Positions 4,187 through 6,680 of a stretch of DNA of 6,680 nucleotides are shown here, in pieces; position 1 is the stretch's first letter; each line of letters opens with the position of its first letter. The DNA comes from Dehalococcoidia bacterium (GTDB lineage: Bacteria > Chloroflexota > Dehalococcoidia > Lucifugimonadales > JAGWBF01). Location of the stretch: NCBI GenBank assembly GCA_021296025.1, contig JAGWBF010000084.1, forward strand, positions 7,450 through 14,129. The letters are read 5' to 3'. Position numbers and translations under genes: made by a program. The notes beneath the pieces were generated by a model that saw nothing but the letters and a program-made list of their open reading frames with translations, ran no database searches and had not been told where the DNA came from.

Positions 4187-5584
4187 ATGTACAGAGGCAG
4201 CTTGATCACCATCGAGGACCTGTCTACCAGCCAGATCGAGGATGTGCTCGACCTGGCCCAGGAGATGGAGCAGAACCGGGACAGCTTTCGTGGCGTCGCT
4301 TCCCACGCGCTGATGGCCAACCTGTTCTTCGAGCCCAGCACCCGCACCAGGGGTTCCTTCGAATCTGCTATGAAACGCCTGGGCGGCGATGTGGTCGGCA
4401 CTTCCGATGCCACGTCCACATCCATGACCAAGGGCGAGTCCCTGGCAGATACGGTTCGCATCTGGAGCAGCTACGCTGACCTGATGGTCATCCGGCACCC
4501 GTGGGAGGGTGCCGCCAGGCTGGCGTCCGAGTACAGCGATGTGCCCGTCATCAACGCCGGGGACGGCAGCCATGAGCATCCCACTCAGACGCTCCTGGAT
4601 TTGTACACACTGAGGAAGGAGTTCGGGACCCTGCAGGGCAAGAAGATCGTCCTTTGCGGAGACCTGAAGAACGGGCGCACCGTCCACTCCCTCGTGTATG
4701 CCCTCCTACGGTTCGGCGCCGTAATCATTTTCGTTCCGGGGGAAGGTCTGGGACTGCCCGATCACGTCCTCCACAAGATAGAAGCCGACTACCAGCTTCC
4801 CATACAACCGATACGCCACAGAGGGCTGGAGGCCCTGTATTCGCGTAACAGGAGTGGGGAGGAAGAGGAAGTGGACGTCATCTACATGACCCCCAGTTAC
4901 CCCCACACCCTCACTTTGTTCGATTCCATGGACCTGCACATGGAAAAGGGCGAGTCCTTTGCCCTCTACGCCACCAGGCGCCAGGGAGAAAGGGAATCGT
5001 CGGTCGAAAGCGACCGGCCTGGAGCCTATCCCCGGATCGATAGTTCCATCCTCAGGATGTCGGACTTCTCCAAGGCCTTCGTACTCCATCCCCTTCCAAG
5101 GGTCGATGAGCTTTCTCCCAGCATCGACGCCGACCCCCGGAGCAGGTACTTCCAGCAAGCCCGAAACGGGGTGCCAGTGCGAATGTCCCTAATCGCGCTC
5201 ATGCTGGGCTTGTACCCTTGGAGCAAGGCGTCCCGTGGAGACGAAGGCGGCCCACCCCGGGGAGCATCGTGGGATGAACCTGAGGTTATCGTCTGCGATA
5301 ATCCCAACTGCGCCGCCACCATTGAAAGCCAGAATGCGTCCCACAGCTTCACCATCTACCAACGACCCTTGATTCGCCTGGTGTGCAGCTACTGCGAGCG
5401 AGAGACCATACCCTCCTACTTTTCCTATCCCTTCGGGGAGGTCTATCATCCTATTACCGATTTCCCCAAGGAACGGGTCGATACCGGGCGATTTGGGTTC
5501 TACAGAGATACAGGCACCGCGCAGGCAAGAGGCCTGCGCCATCCCAGGAGAGTGACCCAGGAAGGGCAGGACGCCGGAGAATGA
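4187..5584 (+). CDS. pyrB: Aspartate carbamoyltransferase fused to a PyrI-like zinc domain
   Basis: This enzyme condenses carbamoyl phosphate with aspartate to N-carbamoylaspartate, the committed step of pyrimidine synthesis. Residues 1-345 form the catalytic chain: FFEPSTRTR (47-55, carbamoyl-phosphate site), TKGES (81-85, active-site Lys82), IRHP (102-105), HPTQTL (131-136), GDLKNGRT (158-165), YATRRQGER (261-269, the aspartate-binding 240s loop) and HPLPRVDE (301-308). An unusual ~28-residue insert (about 233-260) precedes the 240s loop. After a linker, residues 366-405 read PEVIVCDNPNC and, later, LVCSYCERE: C370-x4-C375-x24-C400-x2-C403, the zinc pattern of the regulatory chain PyrI (C-x4-C-x23-C-x2-C in E. 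coli). The PyrI N-terminal nucleotide-binding domain is absent. A further ~60-residue tail has no recognised domain. Total length is 465, against ~310 for plain PyrB. ATG 4187 gives the family N-terminus. Its stop overlaps carA by four bases. Confidence 0.95.
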   Translation: MYRGSLITIEDLSTSQIEDVLDLAQEMEQNRDSFRGVASHALMANLFFEPSTRTRGSFESAMKRLGGDVVGTSDATSTSMTKGESLADTVRIWSSYADLMVIRHPWEGAARLASEYSDVPVINAGDGSHEHPTQTLLDLYTLRKEFGTLQGKKIVLCGDLKNGRTVHSLVYALLRFGAVIIFVPGEGLGLPDHVLHKIEADYQLPIQPIRHRGLEALYSRNRSGEEEEVDVIYMTPSYPHTLTLFDSMDLHMEKGESFALYATRRQGERESSVESDRPGAYPRIDSSILRMSDFSKAFVLHPLPRVDELSPSIDADPRSRYFQQARNGVPVRMSLIALMLGLYPWSKASRGDEGGPPRGASWDEPEVIVCDNPNCAATIESQNASHSFTIYQRPLIRLVCSYCERETIPSYFSYPFGEVYHPITDFPKERVDTGRFGFYRDTGTAQARGLRHPRRVTQEGQDAGE

Positions 5585-6680
5585 TGCGGGCAAATGACGG
5601 GAACGGAGCGGAGCCCAGTGTTACCTACCTGGTGCTGGAAGACGGCTCGGTTTACCAGGGGGAGTCTTTTGGCGACAATTCATCCGCCCATGGCGAGGTT
5701 GTGTTCAATACCGGAATGACGGGCTACCAGGAGGCTCTGACCGATCCGTCTTACGCCGGCCAGATCGTAGTGCTCACCTATCCCTTGGTGGGCAACTATG
5801 GGACCAACAGCCGGGATGTCGAGTCACGGCAGGTGCAGGTGGCGGGGTTTGTCGTCCGTGAGCACTGCGACAGTCCCAGCCATGCATTGAGCGACGCTAC
5901 CCTGCACCAGTTTTTGAAGGAGCGGGGTACCCCCGGCATATCGGGTGTGGATACCCGGTCCATTACGAAGAAGCTTCGCAGCCATGGGGTGATGATGGGA
6001 ATGATTATCCCCGCCGATGAGGTGGATGAGGTTGGCCCGGAAACGTGGAGGCAGGCGTCCGAGGATACCTCCGCTCGCATCGCCGAGGCTGCATTGGCGC
6101 GGTTGAATGATGTCGTACCGTACGGGGAAGTTGACTATGTGAGCAGGGTTACGACCGACGCGCCCTACACCTGGGAGCCCGGAAGCGATCGGGGAAGCCG
6201 TATGCCCCGCATCGTGGTGGGGGACTACGGCGTCAAGTACAACATCCTCCGCTTGCTGCACCAGCGGGGGTGCGATGTGGTCACCGTACCCTGCACAGCC
6301 TCCGCCGAGGAGGTGTTGGCCTTGGAGCCGTCGGGGGTGCTGCTGTCCCCCGGACCTGGGAACCCGGCCCTTCTTGGCTACATGGTGGAGACAGTGGGCC
6401 AGCTAATCGGACGGGTGCCCCTGATGGGTATCTGCCTGGGCCACCAGATCGTCGCCAGGGCCCTGGGAGCATCCACCTTCAAGCTCAAGTTCGGGCACCG
6501 TGGGGCCAACCACTCAGTGCAGGATGTCAGCACAGGGAGAGTTTACATAACGGCCCAGAACCACGGCTACGCAGTAGATCTAGATACCCTGCCTCAAGAG
6601 CTGGAGGTCACGCATCTGAACCTAAACGATGGGACTGTTGAGGGTCTGCGCCACCGCTCCCTCCCCGTCGTCAGCATCCA
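5581..6680 (+). CDS. carA: Carbamoyl-phosphate synthase small subunit (glutaminase), cut by the right edge
   Basis: CarA hydrolyses glutamine and passes ammonia to CarB for carbamoyl phosphate synthesis, feeding PyrB (and arginine synthesis). The 366 visible codons include the N-terminal CarA domain with FNTGMTGYQE (42-51) and SGVDTRSIT (121-129). A class I glutamine amidotransferase domain follows, with SPGPGNP (256-262), the nucleophile elbow GICLGHQ with Cys285, and QNHGYAVD (326-333). The window ends in VVSI plus the first two bases of the next codon, about where FHPEA with the catalytic His and Glu should follow, so only the last part is missing. ATG 5581 overlaps the pyrB stop as ATGA, a sign of translational coupling. 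The second ATG at 5584 has better spacing to GGAG (5576-5579) and could be the real start. carB would be expected beyond the window. The first ~13 residues are variable. Confidence 0.95.
   Translation, partial: MMRANDGNGAEPSVTYLVLEDGSVYQGESFGDNSSAHGEVVFNTGMTGYQEALTDPSYAGQIVVLTYPLVGNYGTNSRDVESRQVQVAGFVVREHCDSPSHALSDATLHQFLKERGTPGISGVDTRSITKKLRSHGVMMGMIIPADEVDEVGPETWRQASEDTSARIAEAALARLNDVVPYGEVDYVSRVTTDAPYTWEPGSDRGSRMPRIVVGDYGVKYNILRLLHQRGCDVVTVPCTASAEEVLALEPSGVLLSPGPGNPALLGYMVETVGQLIGRVPLMGICLGHQIVARALGASTFKLKFGHRGANHSVQDVSTGRVYITAQNHGYAVDLDTLPQELEVTHLNLNDGTVEGLRHRSLPVVSI

Noticed and set aside
4163..4687. 174-residue open frame on the minus strand inside pyrB
   Set aside because: It is antisense to the clearly functional catalytic region of pyrB, has no family motifs, and is a codon-bias shadow.
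5189..5593. 134-residue minus-strand frame over the pyrB C-terminus
   Set aside because: The plus strand carries the ordered four-cysteine zinc motif in this stretch; the minus frame shows no recognisable protein.
6270..6641. 123-residue plus-strand frame inside carA
   Set aside because: The carA frame itself is open to the window edge and carries all the glutaminase motifs here.

Overview
The window reads as a bacterial chromosome segment of moderately high G+C. It has a decayed accessory patch on the left and a housekeeping pyrimidine operon on the right. The protein style, short leaders, TTG starts and 4-base overlaps suit a free-living environmental bacterium, possibly Chloroflexota. That placement is a weak impression, because no rRNA or other marker is present.

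Left part (1-1231): the 3' part of a DNA methyltransferase-like gene with a DPPY motif. It is followed by a small helix-turn-helix (excisionase/MerR-type) gene broken by tandem stops TAA-TAG, a possible second HTH scrap, and on the minus strand a HigA-type antitoxin gene cut by one nonsense codon where the family has Tyr. This looks like the eroded remains of a mobile or defence region and has visibly lower G+C than the rest.

Middle (1176-3297): the minus strand carries a peroxiredoxin-like (AhpC/TSA-type thioredoxin-fold) gene. Its peroxidatic-cysteine position is an in-frame TGA. The frame stays open for 156 codons after it, and a perfect stem-loop follows at a spacing that suits a bacterial SECIS element. 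I read it as a candidate selenoprotein, with a decayed gene as the alternative. Divergent from it are a TIM-barrel amidohydrolase, probably leaderless behind a perfect TATAAT box, and thpR (RNA 2',3'-cyclic phosphodiesterase), apparently in one operon.

Right part (3431-6680): an intact higB-higA toxin-antitoxin pair has a perfect 12-bp palindrome between toxin and antitoxin that reaches the antitoxin start codon. The pyrimidine operon pyrB-carA follows, with an ATGA overlap. PyrB (aspartate carbamoyltransferase) is unusual: its catalytic chain carries an extra ~28-residue insert before the aspartate-binding loop, and it is fused to a PyrI-like four-cysteine zinc domain without the PyrI nucleotide-binding domain. 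carA runs off the right edge just before its expected catalytic His-Pro-Glu motif. PyrB and CarA act together: CarA supplies ammonia from glutamine for carbamoyl phosphate, which PyrB condenses with aspartate.

The points most worth following up are the TGA-containing redoxin and the shortened PyrB-PyrI zinc-domain fusion.
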